Shown here in pieces: positions 50,602 through 58,916 of a stretch of 64,000 bases of DNA. How positions within the stretch are numbered: position 1 is the stretch's first letter; every line of letters starts with the position of its first letter. This DNA is from Plantactinospora sp039889035. GTDB taxonomy: Bacteria; Actinomycetota; Actinomycetes; Mycobacteriales; Micromonosporaceae. The notes under the pieces were generated by a model, which made no database searches, was not told where the DNA came from, and saw only the letters and a list, made by a program, of their open reading frames with translations. The position numbers were made by a program, and so were the translations under genes. The DNA lies in contig JBDQQY010000004.1 of the NCBI GenBank assembly GCA_039889035.1, positions 1 through 64,000 of the forward strand, given 5' to 3'.

Positions 50602-51678
50602 TCAGGAGACGACGTGCTGCTTGAGTTCGGCGAAGTGGCAGGCCGACGGGTGCGGCTCGACGGCCCGGAGCACGAGCTGCGGTTCCTGGGTGGCGCAGAT
50701 CTCCTGCGCCTTCCAGCAGCGGGTGCGGAACCGGCAGCCCGACGGCGGGTTGGCCGGCGACGGCACGTCACCGTCGAGCCGGATGACCTCGCGGTGCGCC
50801 CGGGCCTTCGGGTCCGGCACCGGCACCGCCGAGAGCAGCGCCTGGGTGTACGGGTGGGTCGGCCGCTCGTAGATCTCGTCCTCGGTACCGATTTCCACGA
50901 TCTTTCCGAGGTACATCACCGCGACCCGGTCGGCGATGTGCCGGACCACCGACAGGTCGTGCGCGATGAAGATGTAGGAGAGGCCCAGCTCGTCCTGGAG
51001 GCTCTCCAGCAGGTTGATCACCTGCGCCTGGATCGACACGTCCAGCGCCGACACCGGCTCGTCACAGACAATGATCTCCGGCTTGAGCGCCAGCGCCCGG
51101 GCGATGCCGATCCGCTGCCGCTGACCGCCGGAGAACTGGTGCGGATAGCGGTTGACGTGCTCCGGGTTCAGCCCGACCAGGTCGAGCAACTCCTGCACCC
51201 GCTGCCGACGGCTGCCCCGCGGCGCGGCGTCCGGGTGGATGTCGAAGGGCTCGCCGATGATGTCGCCGACCGTCATCCGTGGGTTCAGCGAGGTGTACGG
51301 ATCCTGCATGACCATCTGCACGTTCCGGCGCATCCGGCGCAGCTCCGCGCCGGAGAGCTTGAACATGTCCCGGCCCTCCAGCATCGCCCGGCCCGAGGTC
51401 GGCGTCTCCAGCCGCATCAGCAGCTTGGCCAGGGTCGACTTGCCGCAGCCGGACTCGCCGACGATGCCGAGGGTCTCGCCTCGGTTCAGTTCGAAGCTGA
51501 CTCCGTCAACCGCCTTCACGGCGCCGATCTGCCGCTTGAAGACGATGCCCTGGCTGATCGGGAAGTGCTTGACGACGTTCTCGACCCGCAGCACGGTCTC
51601 GCCGCGCGGCTTGACCGGTGCGACCGGCCCGGCGCCGCCGGTGCCGGACTGCGGGTTTCTCGGCTCAGACGCGGCCAT
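50602..51678 (-). CDS. Peptide ABC transporter ATPase, OppF/DppF type, copy 2
   Basis: 358 aa. Walker A GESGCGKSTLAKLL, Q-loop VMQDPYTSLNPRMTVG, signature FSGGQRQRIGIARALAL, Walker B IIVCDEPVSALD and H-loop IAHDLSVVRHIADR. The C-terminal cysteine cluster is SGCRFRTRCWKAQEIC. Very similar to the copy at 32.8-33.8 kb, with a longer N-terminus (SEPRNPQSGTGGAGPVAPVK). Overlaps the oppD copy 2 end by 14 bp. Last gene of the minus-strand operon. Confidence 0.97.
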   Translation of the reverse strand: MAASEPRNPQSGTGGAGPVAPVKPRGETVLRVENVVKHFPISQGIVFKRQIGAVKAVDGVSFELNRGETLGIVGESGCGKSTLAKLLMRLETPTSGRAMLEGRDMFKLSGAELRRMRRNVQMVMQDPYTSLNPRMTVGDIIGEPFDIHPDAAPRGSRRQRVQELLDLVGLNPEHVNRYPHQFSGGQRQRIGIARALALKPEIIVCDEPVSALDVSIQAQVINLLESLQDELGLSYIFIAHDLSVVRHIADRVAVMYLGKIVEIGTEDEIYERPTHPYTQALLSAVPVPDPKARAHREVIRLDGDVPSPANPPSGCRFRTRCWKAQEICATQEPQLVLRAVEPHPSACHFAELKQHVVS

Positions 51679-52711
51679 CGAGGACCTCCTGGGCGAAGTG
51701 GCAGGTGCTGGTCCGGCCGTTGCCGAGCGACCGGACGGCCGGTACGACGTCGACGCACTCCTGCCGGGCGTAGGGGCAGCGCGGGTGGAACGGGCATCCG
51801 CTGGGGATGCGCATCAGGTTGGGCGGCAGCCCCTTGATGGTGGTCAGCCGCTGACCCCTGAGGTCGAGCCGGGGAATCGACTCCAGCAACCCCTTGGTGT
51901 ACGGGTGTGCCGGTGCCTCGTACAGCGAGTGCACGTCGGCGTGCTCGACGATCCTGCCGGCGTACATCACGGCGATCCGGTCGGCCACGTCGGCGACGAC
52001 CCCGAGGTCGTGGGTGATCAGGATCATCGCCATGTTCAGGTCCCGGCGCAGTTCGCCGAGCAGGTCCATGATCTGGGCCTGCACGGTCACGTCCAGCGCG
52101 GTGGTGGGCTCGTCGGCGATCAGCACCGCCGGGTCCAGCGCCAGCGACATCGCGATCATGACCCGTTGCCGCATGCCGCCGGAGAACTGGTGCGGGTAGT
52201 CGCCGATCCGCTGCCGGGCCGCCGGGATCTTGACGAGTTCCATCAGCTCGATCGCCCGGCGCTTGGCCTGGGCCCGGGACAGGCCCTCGCGCAGCCGCAG
52301 CATCTCGCCGATCTGCCAGCCGACCGGGAAGACCGGGTTCAGCGCGGAGAGCGCGTCCTGGAAGATCATCGAGATCTGCTTGCCGCGTACCTTCCGGCGC
52401 TCCTCCTCGGGGAGCTTCAGCAGGTCGGTACCGCGGTAGAGGATCTGCCCGGCCGGGATGACCGCCGGCGGCATGTCCAGGATGCCCATGATCGCCTGGG
52501 CGGTCACCGACTTGCCGGAGCCCGACTCGCCGAGCACCGCCAGGGTCTCCCCGGCGTCCAGGTGGTACGAGACGCCGTTGATCACCTTGGCCACGCCGTC
52601 CCGGGTGCGGAACTCGACGAAGAGGTCCCGTACCTCCAGCAGGTGCCCGCCGTCGGCGCCGGCACCCTGCGGCCCGGGCAACCCGCTCCGCTCGTTCACG
52701 TTCACGGTCAT
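51665..52711 (-). CDS. Peptide ABC transporter ATPase, OppD/DppD type, copy 2
   Basis: 348 aa, the same length as copy 1. Walker A GESGSGKSV, Q-loop IFQDALSALNPVFPVG, signature FSGGMRQRVMIAMSL, Walker B VLIADEPTTALD and H-loop LITHDLGVVADVADR. C-terminal CPFHPRCPYARQEC. Starts 4 nt after the dppC copy 2 stop. Confidence 0.97.
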   Translation of the reverse strand: MTVNVNERSGLPGPQGAGADGGHLLEVRDLFVEFRTRDGVAKVINGVSYHLDAGETLAVLGESGSGKSVTAQAIMGILDMPPAVIPAGQILYRGTDLLKLPEEERRKVRGKQISMIFQDALSALNPVFPVGWQIGEMLRLREGLSRAQAKRRAIELMELVKIPAARQRIGDYPHQFSGGMRQRVMIAMSLALDPAVLIADEPTTALDVTVQAQIMDLLGELRRDLNMAMILITHDLGVVADVADRIAVMYAGRIVEHADVHSLYEAPAHPYTKGLLESIPRLDLRGQRLTTIKGLPPNLMRIPSGCPFHPRCPYARQECVDVVPAVRSLGNGRTSTCHFAQEVLDGRV

Positions 52712-52715
52712 CTGA

Positions 52716-53645
52716 TCACCGCAGCTTCGGGTCGAAGGCGTCGCGGATCGCGTCGCCGAGCATGATGAAGGCCAGTACGGTCAGCGCCAGGAAGGTCGAG
52801 GGCACCACCAGCGGAATCGCCGACTCCCGCATGTGCGTCCGGCCGGCGTCGATGTCGATGCCCCAGGAGATGGTCGGCGCCTTCAGGCCGATGCCGAGGA
52901 ACGAGAGTGTCGCCTCGGCGGCGATGAACGAGCCGAGCGCGATGGTCAGCACCACGATCACCGGGGCCAGTGAGTTGGGCAGGATGTGCCGCCACATGGT
53001 CCGGCCGTTGCCGGCGCCGAGCATCCGGGCCGCCGCCACGTAGTCCTGCTGCTTGGCGCTGATCACCGAGGACCGGATCACCCGGGCGGCGGTGGTCCAG
53101 CCGAGGATCGCGAGTACGAAGATCACCGCGATGATCCGGACGTTCGGGCTGTCGCTGCTGATCCGCTTCAGCATCACGATCGCGGCGAGCAGCAGCGGGA
53201 TGCCGAGCACCACGTCGATCACCCGGGACAGCGCCGCGTCGATCCACCGGCCGAAGTAGCCGGCGAGCATGCCGACGGTGATCGCGATCAGCCCGGTGAC
53301 CAGCGCGGAGAACGCGCCGACCAGCAGCGACGCCCGGGCGCCGAAGACGGCGCGGGCGTAGATGTCGCAGCCCTGGAAGTCGTACCCGAACGGGGCGCCG
53401 CCGCCGGGCCCGGCGTGCTGCCGGGCCAGCGTGCAGTCGTGCGGGTCGTTCGAGGTGAACAGGCCGGGGAAGGCCGCCATGGCGGTGACCGCCAGGACCA
53501 GTACCAGCGAGATCCAGAAGATCGGGTTGCGGCGCAGGTCGCGCCAGGCGTCGCCGGCCAGGCTGCGCGGCCGGGCGGCCGGGTCGCCGGACCCCGCCTT
53601 GCCGCCGGCCGTCTCGGCCGCGGCGACAGTCTCAAGCTCACTCAT
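52716..53645 (-). CDS. Peptide ABC transporter permease, DppC/OppC type, copy 2
   Basis: 309 aa. SLAGDAWRDLRRNPIFW, then six TM helices, the EAA loop near DYVAAARMLGAGNGRTMWRH and the end FIMLGDAIRDAFDPKLR. The two periplasmic cysteines (DCTLARQ, FQGCDIYAR) are conserved with copy 1. Starts ATGAGTGAGCTTGAG only 10 nt after the dppB copy 2 stop, whereas copy 1 has a 123-nt gap holding the small ORF. Confidence 0.96.
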   Translation of the reverse strand: MSELETVAAAETAGGKAGSGDPAARPRSLAGDAWRDLRRNPIFWISLVLVLAVTAMAAFPGLFTSNDPHDCTLARQHAGPGGGAPFGYDFQGCDIYARAVFGARASLLVGAFSALVTGLIAITVGMLAGYFGRWIDAALSRVIDVVLGIPLLLAAIVMLKRISSDSPNVRIIAVIFVLAILGWTTAARVIRSSVISAKQQDYVAAARMLGAGNGRTMWRHILPNSLAPVIVVLTIALGSFIAAEATLSFLGIGLKAPTISWGIDIDAGRTHMRESAIPLVVPSTFLALTVLAFIMLGDAIRDAFDPKLR

Positions 53646-53655
53646 GCCCAGTCCC

Positions 53656-54594
53656 TCACTCGTACCGGATGCGGGGGTCGAGGACGGCGTAGAGGACGTC
53701 CACCACGAGGTTCGACACCAGATAGACCACGACCAGCACGCTGACCAGGCCGACCACCAGCGGGCCGTCCTCGGTCTTGATGCCGCGGAAGAGGTTGAAC
53801 CCGACGCCCGGGATGTTGAAGACGCCCTCGGTGATGATCGCGCCGCTCATCAGGTTGCCGAGTTCGACGCCGAGGAAGGTGATCACCGGGATCAGCGAGT
53901 TCCGCAGGACGTGCACGCTGACGATGCGGCGGATCGGCAGCCCCTTGGCCTTCGCGGTCCGTACGTAGTCGGAGCGCAGGTTCTCGGCGACCGAGGTACG
54001 GGTCAGCCGCAGTGCGGTGGCCAGCGACAGGGAGCCGAGCACGATGCCGGGTAGCAGTAGGGCGTAGATGCTGGGTTCCGAGCCGGCGGTCGGCGGGAAG
54101 AGCGGCAGCTTGACGCCGAGGAAGTACTGGGCGAGCGGCGCCAGCACGATGGTGGGGATGCCGAGCACCAGCAGGGTCAGCGCCAGGGTGGCGTTGTCGA
54201 AGATGCCGCCCCGGCGGAGCCCGGCGATGACCCCGGCGGTGACCCCGACCAGGATCGCCACCAGCAGCCCGATGATCGCGAGCTTCACGGTGACCGGCCA
54301 GGCCTGGGCCAGCATGTCGCTGATCTTCCGGCCGGTGAGCGAGTCGCCGAGGTCGCCACGGAGCAGGTTGCCGACGTAGTCGAAGTAGCGGTAGAAGAAG
54401 CCGCCGACGCCGGTCTGGTCGAGGTGGAACTTCTCGGTCAGGTACGCCCGCTGCGCCTCGCTGACCGGGCGCTCGCCCGCGAGCGCCTGGATGGGATCAC
54501 CCTGTCCGGCGAACATCAGCGCGTAGACGATCAGAGTGGTCCCGAAGAAGGCCAGGACCATCTGAAGCAGGCGCCGCACGATGTAGCGGAACAT
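53656..54594 (-). CDS. Peptide ABC transporter permease, DppB/OppB type, copy 2
   Basis: 312 aa. Begins MFRYIVRRLLQMVLAFFGTT, with six TM helices, the EAA loop SVAENLRSDYVRTAKAKGL and the end VLYAVLDPRIRYE, matching copy 1 almost throughout the C-terminal half (GVFNIPGVGFNLFRG). GGAGAG upstream of ATG 54594. Confidence 0.96.
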   Translation of the reverse strand: MFRYIVRRLLQMVLAFFGTTLIVYALMFAGQGDPIQALAGERPVSEAQRAYLTEKFHLDQTGVGGFFYRYFDYVGNLLRGDLGDSLTGRKISDMLAQAWPVTVKLAIIGLLVAILVGVTAGVIAGLRRGGIFDNATLALTLLVLGIPTIVLAPLAQYFLGVKLPLFPPTAGSEPSIYALLLPGIVLGSLSLATALRLTRTSVAENLRSDYVRTAKAKGLPIRRIVSVHVLRNSLIPVITFLGVELGNLMSGAIITEGVFNIPGVGFNLFRGIKTEDGPLVVGLVSVLVVVYLVSNLVVDVLYAVLDPRIRYE

Positions 54595-54643
54595 GCTTGC
54601 TTACTCTCCGTGGGGATTGCTGGAGCGCGGTGTGTGCGGGAAA

Positions 54644-54684
54644 CGGTCCGGGCCACCCGAGGAGTTACCGGGTGGCCCGGACCG
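54644..54684 (-). terminator. Hairpin between substrate-binding protein and permease genes, copy 2
   Basis: CGGTCCGGGCCACCCG / CGGGTGGCCCGGACCG: perfect 16-bp stem, 9-nt loop, 15 bp after the binding-protein stop. Counterpart of the hairpin at 29567-29615; the sequences differ but the position is conserved, so it is probably functional. Confidence 0.7.
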
Positions 54685-54698
54685 GCCTTGCGGTCAGC

Positions 54699-56330
54699 TC
54701 AGCTGACGACCTCGATCTTGGTCATGTCGACGACCTGGAAGAGGTCGACCTCGACGTTCTTGACCCGGGTCGAGTGCGCGTAGACGTTCTGGCCGAACCG
54801 GAGCGGGATCACCGGCATCTCGGTGGCCAGAATCTCCTCGGCCTGCTGGTACTTCTTGACCGCCTCGTCCGGGGTCGCGGCGGTGGTGCCCTCCTGCACC
54901 AGGCGGTCGAACTCCGGGTTGCTGTACCCGTAGTAGTTCGACGAGCCGTTGGTGGTGTACAGCGGGCCGAGGTAGTTCTCCATCGACGGGTAGTCCATCA
55001 GCCAGCCCATCCGGATCAGGCCGACCGGCTGCTTGCCCTCGACCTTGGTCAGCAGGTCCGAGAACTTCGGCTCGGCCGCACCGACGCACTCCACGCCCAG
55101 GTTGGCCTTGAGCTGGTTGCAGGTCGCGTCGACCCAGTCCTTGTGCCCACCGTCACCGTTGTAGGTGATCTTCAGCTCGGCGGGACCGCCGGCGGCCTGG
55201 TACAGCTCCTTGGCCTTGGCCGGGTTGAACTCGCAGGCCTCGCCGCAGGTGTCGTCGCGGTAGCCGGCGACCACCGGGGAGACGAACGCGCGCGCCGAGA
55301 TCTGCGACTCCTTGAAGATCGACTTGGTGATCTCGTCCCGGTCGATCGCCATGGAGATCGCCTTGCGCACGTCCGGCTTGCTGAACTCCTCCTGGAACGT
55401 GGGGAAGGCCACGAACTGGAAGGAGGAGTTCGGGCTCTGCTGGAAGCGGTCGCCCAGGTCCGTCGCGGCGGTGCTCAGGCTCTCCGTCGGGACGGTCACG
55501 TCCACGTCGAGGTTGTCCGACAGCACGTCCGCGTAGGCCGCGGTGAGCTGCTGGTAGATCCGGAACTCGGCACCGGCGATCTTCGGCTTCTCGCCCGGGA
55601 ACGCGTCGTAGCGCTCGACCTCGACCTTGGCGTCGTGCTGCCAGGTGCCCTTCATCTTGAAGGGGCCGTTACCGATCGGGGCGTCCTCGTAGCCGTCCTT
55701 GATCACGCCGGGCGCCGAGAAGGCGGCCGCCGGCAGCGGGTAGAACGCGGTGTAGCCGAGCACGGTCTTGAACTCGCTGTACGGCTTGGCCAGCGTCACC
55801 GTGAAGGTCAGGTCGTCGACCTTCTTCAGCCCGGTCATGGTCTTGGCCTTCGGCTCCGGCGCCTTCTGCGGGCCGTCGCCGTCCGGGTCCTTCGACTGGA
55901 GGTCCTCGTAGCCGGCGATCTTCTCGAAGAAGTAGCTGTTGCCCTGGCCGTTCGGCGCGTAGGCGCCGTAGTTCCAGGCGTTGATGTAGCTCTCCGCGGT
56001 CACCTTCTCGCCGTTGTGGAAGGTGTAGCCGTCCTTCAGCTTGATCGTCCAGGTCAGGTTGTCGGTCGAGTTCACGGACTCCGCGGCGACCTCGAACGGC
56101 TTGTTCTGCTCGTCGTAGTCGACCAGCGGGGTGAACAGGGCGGACAGCACCTGGTTACCGCTCGAGTCGTTGGTGTTGGTGGAAATCAGGTGCTGCGGTT
56201 CCGCGATCTGGACCGAAACCATCGCATTCGGGTCGCTCTCCCCCGAGTCGCCGCCACTGCCACAGGCCGCGAGGCCGAGGGTCGCGGCGAGGGGGAGGGC
56301 GGTCCAGGCAGCGAGCCTACGAACCTGCAT
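54699..56330 (-). CDS. Peptide ABC transporter substrate-binding lipoprotein (family 5), copy 2
   Basis: 543 aa from ATG 56330 (AGGAGG upstream), the same length as copy 1. Lipobox LGLAAC. Conserved blocks with copy 1: EPQHLI at the mature N-terminus, DGYTFHNGEKV, DPDGDGPQKAPEPKAKTMTG, IGNGPFKMKGTWQHD, AGYRDDTCGEAC, NYLGPLYTTNGSSNYYGYSN and MPVIPLRFGQNVYAHS. Differences are concentrated in the ligand-contact middle region (SARAFVSPVV, FRIYQQLTAAYADVLSDNLD), so the two may take different peptides. First gene of the minus-strand operon. Confidence 0.95.
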   Translation of the reverse strand: MQVRRLAAWTALPLAATLGLAACGSGGDSGESDPNAMVSVQIAEPQHLISTNTNDSSGNQVLSALFTPLVDYDEQNKPFEVAAESVNSTDNLTWTIKLKDGYTFHNGEKVTAESYINAWNYGAYAPNGQGNSYFFEKIAGYEDLQSKDPDGDGPQKAPEPKAKTMTGLKKVDDLTFTVTLAKPYSEFKTVLGYTAFYPLPAAAFSAPGVIKDGYEDAPIGNGPFKMKGTWQHDAKVEVERYDAFPGEKPKIAGAEFRIYQQLTAAYADVLSDNLDVDVTVPTESLSTAATDLGDRFQQSPNSSFQFVAFPTFQEEFSKPDVRKAISMAIDRDEITKSIFKESQISARAFVSPVVAGYRDDTCGEACEFNPAKAKELYQAAGGPAELKITYNGDGGHKDWVDATCNQLKANLGVECVGAAEPKFSDLLTKVEGKQPVGLIRMGWLMDYPSMENYLGPLYTTNGSSNYYGYSNPEFDRLVQEGTTAATPDEAVKKYQQAEEILATEMPVIPLRFGQNVYAHSTRVKNVEVDLFQVVDMTKIEVVS

Positions 56331-56804
56331 TGAGCCTCCTCGTCTCCTTACGCTGAGCAGTCGTCCCCACACAGAGGTAACGCTGTGCAACGCTCGGCAA
56401 AGGTAGGTCGTAGCAGGACGCCTGGCCAAACTGGATGATTACGAGTCAGTAACACAGCGGGCTTACAGGACTTGCACATATCCAGCCTGAGCTGCTATCG
56501 CGGCTCGGGTGCAGGTGATGTGCTGATTCGGTCATGCAGAATCAATGGGGATGAAAGGTGCGGGCTGGCTGCTGTGAGCCGGGCAATGTGCCGACGGAGA
56601 TTAATCCGCATTCGCCCTGATCGGGTCTTCCATATTGTGGACAACTCCACAAGATCTCACTGAGCGTGACTAAGAACACGGCTACTTATAGTTAGCATTC
56701 GGTGCCGGTCGCCCGGCCGACCGGGTGTTGGCCGACTGGCCGATCCCGGTACCGACCAGCCGGGTGCCGGCTCGGCCGGGCGTACCGCGTGAGACGATCT
56801 GGCT
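56331..56804. promoter_or_regulatory. 474-bp divergent region, A/T-richer, between ABC operon 2 and folD
   Basis: GC drops to near 50% in 56500-56690, well below the window average, so this probably holds the divergent promoters. An 18-bp palindrome TTGTGGA-CAAC-TCCACAA (56635-56652) contains TTGTCCACAA on the minus strand, a perfect actinobacterial DnaA-box word. A 63-codon plus-strand ORF at 56472-56663 has no RBS or coding bias and is not called. Confidence 0.45.
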
Positions 56805-57686
56805 GTGACGGCCACCCTTCTCGACGGCAAAGCGACCGCGGCACATATCAAGGACGAACTGCGCGAGCGGGTCAAGGCGCTGGCCGAACGGGGCGTCGTG
56901 CCGGGGCTGGGCACCGTGCTGGTCGGCGAGGACCCGGGCTCCCAGGCGTACGTCAACGGCAAGCACCGGGACTGTGCCGAGGTGGGCATCGCCTCGATCC
57001 GCCGCGAGCTGCCGGCCGACGCCACCCAGGAGGAGGTCGACGCCACGGTCGCCGGACTCAACGCCGACCCGGCCTGCCACGGCTACATCGTGCAGCTTCC
57101 GCTCCCGGCCCACCTGGACACCCAGCGGGTGCTGGAGATGATCGACCCGGACAAGGACGCCGACGGGCTGCACCCGGTCAACCTCGGCCGGCTCGTACTC
57201 GGTTATCCCGGCCCGCTGCCCTGCACCCCGCGCGGCATCGTCGAGCTGCTGCGCCGGCACGACGTGCCGCTGCGCGGCGCCGAGGTGGCGGTGGTCGGCC
57301 GGGGCAACACCGTCGGCCGGCCGCTCGGGCTGCTGCTGACCCGGCGCAGCGAGAACGCCACCGTGACGCTCTGCCACACCGGCACCCTCGACCTGGCCGC
57401 GCACACCCGGGCCGCCGACATCGTGATCGTGGCGGCCGGCGTGCCGGGTCTGCTCACCGCCGACATGGTCCGGCCGGGCGCCGTGGTGGTCGACGTCGGG
57501 ATCACCCGGGTGATCGGTGCGGACGGCAAGGGCCGCTACACCGGCGACGTCGGGCCCGAGGTCGCCGAGGTGGCCGGCAAGCTGGCGCCGATGCCGGGCG
57601 GAGTCGGCCCGATGACCCGGGCGATGCTGCTGGCCAACGTGGTGGAGCGGGCCGAAGTCGGGCTGGAGCCGGCCGAGCGGAGCTGA
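56805..57686 (+). CDS. folD: Bifunctional methylene-THF dehydrogenase / methenyl-THF cyclohydrolase
   Basis: 293 aa from GTG 56805. Typical blocks: TATLLDGKATAAHIKDEL, GTVLVGEDPGSQAYVNGK (YxxxK with catalytic Lys), QLPLPAHLDTQRVLEMIDPD, DGLHPVNLGRL, PCTPRGIVELL and the NADP Rossmann VAVVGRGNTVGRPLGLLL. It supplies 10-formyl-THF used by the PurN and PurH activities encoded 7 kb to the left. Translation start lacks a strong RBS. Confidence 0.97.
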   Translation: MTATLLDGKATAAHIKDELRERVKALAERGVVPGLGTVLVGEDPGSQAYVNGKHRDCAEVGIASIRRELPADATQEEVDATVAGLNADPACHGYIVQLPLPAHLDTQRVLEMIDPDKDADGLHPVNLGRLVLGYPGPLPCTPRGIVELLRRHDVPLRGAEVAVVGRGNTVGRPLGLLLTRRSENATVTLCHTGTLDLAAHTRAADIVIVAAGVPGLLTADMVRPGAVVVDVGITRVIGADGKGRYTGDVGPEVAEVAGKLAPMPGGVGPMTRAMLLANVVERAEVGLEPAERS

Positions 57687-57841
57687 CCCGGGCGCGGCGG
57701 CGCCGACCGATCCGGCGGCGCCGACCGATCCGGCGCTCGGACCGCCCGGGGCCGGGTTGCGGACCCCGCCGTTGCGATCGGTGCGGTGTGAGCGACCGCA
57801 GGCAATTCCGCCCCTGGCCGGAACGGAACACTCCTGGCTGA

Positions 57842-57847
57842 TACCGT
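57842..57847 (+). promoter_or_regulatory. Candidate -10 box of mdh
   Basis: TACCGT, 39 bp before the mdh ATG; an AGGGAG Shine-Dalgarno lies 10 nt before that ATG. No clear -35. Confidence 0.35.
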
Positions 57848-57886
57848 CCGGAAATAACCAGACGGGTAGCAGGGAGTGGGACGACC

Positions 57887-58837
57887 ATGGGCAAAAAGGT
57901 CACCGTAGTCGGTGCCGGCTTCTACGGCTCGACGACCGCGCAGCGCCTGGCGGAGTACGACGTCTTCGATACGGTCGTGATCACCGACATCATCGAGGGC
58001 AAGCCCGAGGGCATCGCGCTGGACCTCAACCAGTCGCGCCCGGTCGAGGGCTTCGAGACCAAGGTCGTCGGCGTGACGACCGGCAAGAACGGCGAGGGGT
58101 ACGAGCAGCTCGAAGGCTCCGACGTCGTCGTGATCACCGCCGGGCTGCCCCGCAAGCCCGGCATGAGCCGGATGGACCTGCTGGAGACCAACGCCAGGAT
58201 CGTCCGCCAGGTCGCCGAGAACGTCGCCAAGTACGCCCCGAACGCCGTGGTCATCGTCGTCTCCAACCCGCTCGACGAGATGACCGCGCTGGCCCAGATC
58301 GCCACCCAGTTCCCGCACAACCGGGTACTCGGCCAGGCCGGCATGCTCGACACCGCCCGGTTCACCAACTTCGTCGCCGAGGCGCTCGGGGTGAAGGTCG
58401 GCTCGGTCCGCACCCTCACCCTCGGTTCGCACGGCGACACGATGGTGCCGGTACCGTCCCGCAGCACCGTCGACGGCAAGCTGCTGCGCGACGTGATGCC
58501 GGCGGAGCAGATCGAGGAGCTGGTGGTACGCACCCGCAACGGCGGGGCCGAGGTGGTCGCGCTGCTCAAGACCGGATCGGCGTACTACGCCCCGTCGGCC
58601 GCCGCCGCCCGGATGGCCCGGGCCGTGGCGACCGACTCCGGCGAGGTCATGCCGGTCTGCGCCTGGGTCGACGGCGAGTTCGGCATCTCCGGGGTCTACC
58701 TGGGCGTCGAGGCGGAGATCGGCCGGGAGGGCGTACGCCGGATCGTGGAGACCCCGCTGGACGCCGACGAGATCGAGAGCCTGAAGGCCGCCGCCGAAGC
58801 GGTCCGGGCCAAGCAGGCCGACGTCGCCAACATGTGA
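57887..58837 (+). CDS. mdh: Malate dehydrogenase (LDH-like type)
   Basis: 316 aa. NAD-binding VTVVGAGFYGSTTAQRLAE, acidic residue at the end of beta-2 (VITDIIEGKPEG) for NAD preference, substrate arginines in GLPRKPGMSRMDLL, SNPLDEMT, and the catalytic H182 in GSHGDTMVP. This is the LDH-like MDH group; the active-site loop Arg/Met pattern (RKPGMSR) favours malate over lactate. Oxidises malate to oxaloacetate. Monocistronic, with its own terminator. Confidence 0.96.
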   Translation: MGKKVTVVGAGFYGSTTAQRLAEYDVFDTVVITDIIEGKPEGIALDLNQSRPVEGFETKVVGVTTGKNGEGYEQLEGSDVVVITAGLPRKPGMSRMDLLETNARIVRQVAENVAKYAPNAVVIVVSNPLDEMTALAQIATQFPHNRVLGQAGMLDTARFTNFVAEALGVKVGSVRTLTLGSHGDTMVPVPSRSTVDGKLLRDVMPAEQIEELVVRTRNGGAEVVALLKTGSAYYAPSAAAARMARAVATDSGEVMPVCAWVDGEFGISGVYLGVEAEIGREGVRRIVETPLDADEIESLKAAAEAVRAKQADVANM

Positions 58838-58853
58838 CCTCTTCCTCGGCGCA

Positions 58854-58892
58854 GCGGGGACCCGGCGTGCGGTACGCCGGGTCCCCGCTTTT
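58854..58892 (+). terminator. Intrinsic terminator of mdh
   Basis: GCGGGGACCCGGCGT / ACGCCGGGTCCCCGC: perfect 15-bp stem, 5-nt loop, followed by TTTT. Confidence 0.92.
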
Positions 58893-58916
58893 CCGTGCTC
58901 CGGCCGTCCGGGCCGC

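Noticed and set aside
56472..56663. 63-codon plus-strand ORF in the A/T-richer region between the ABC operon and folD
   Set aside because: No RBS, no recognisable sequence, and the region is better explained as divergent promoters.
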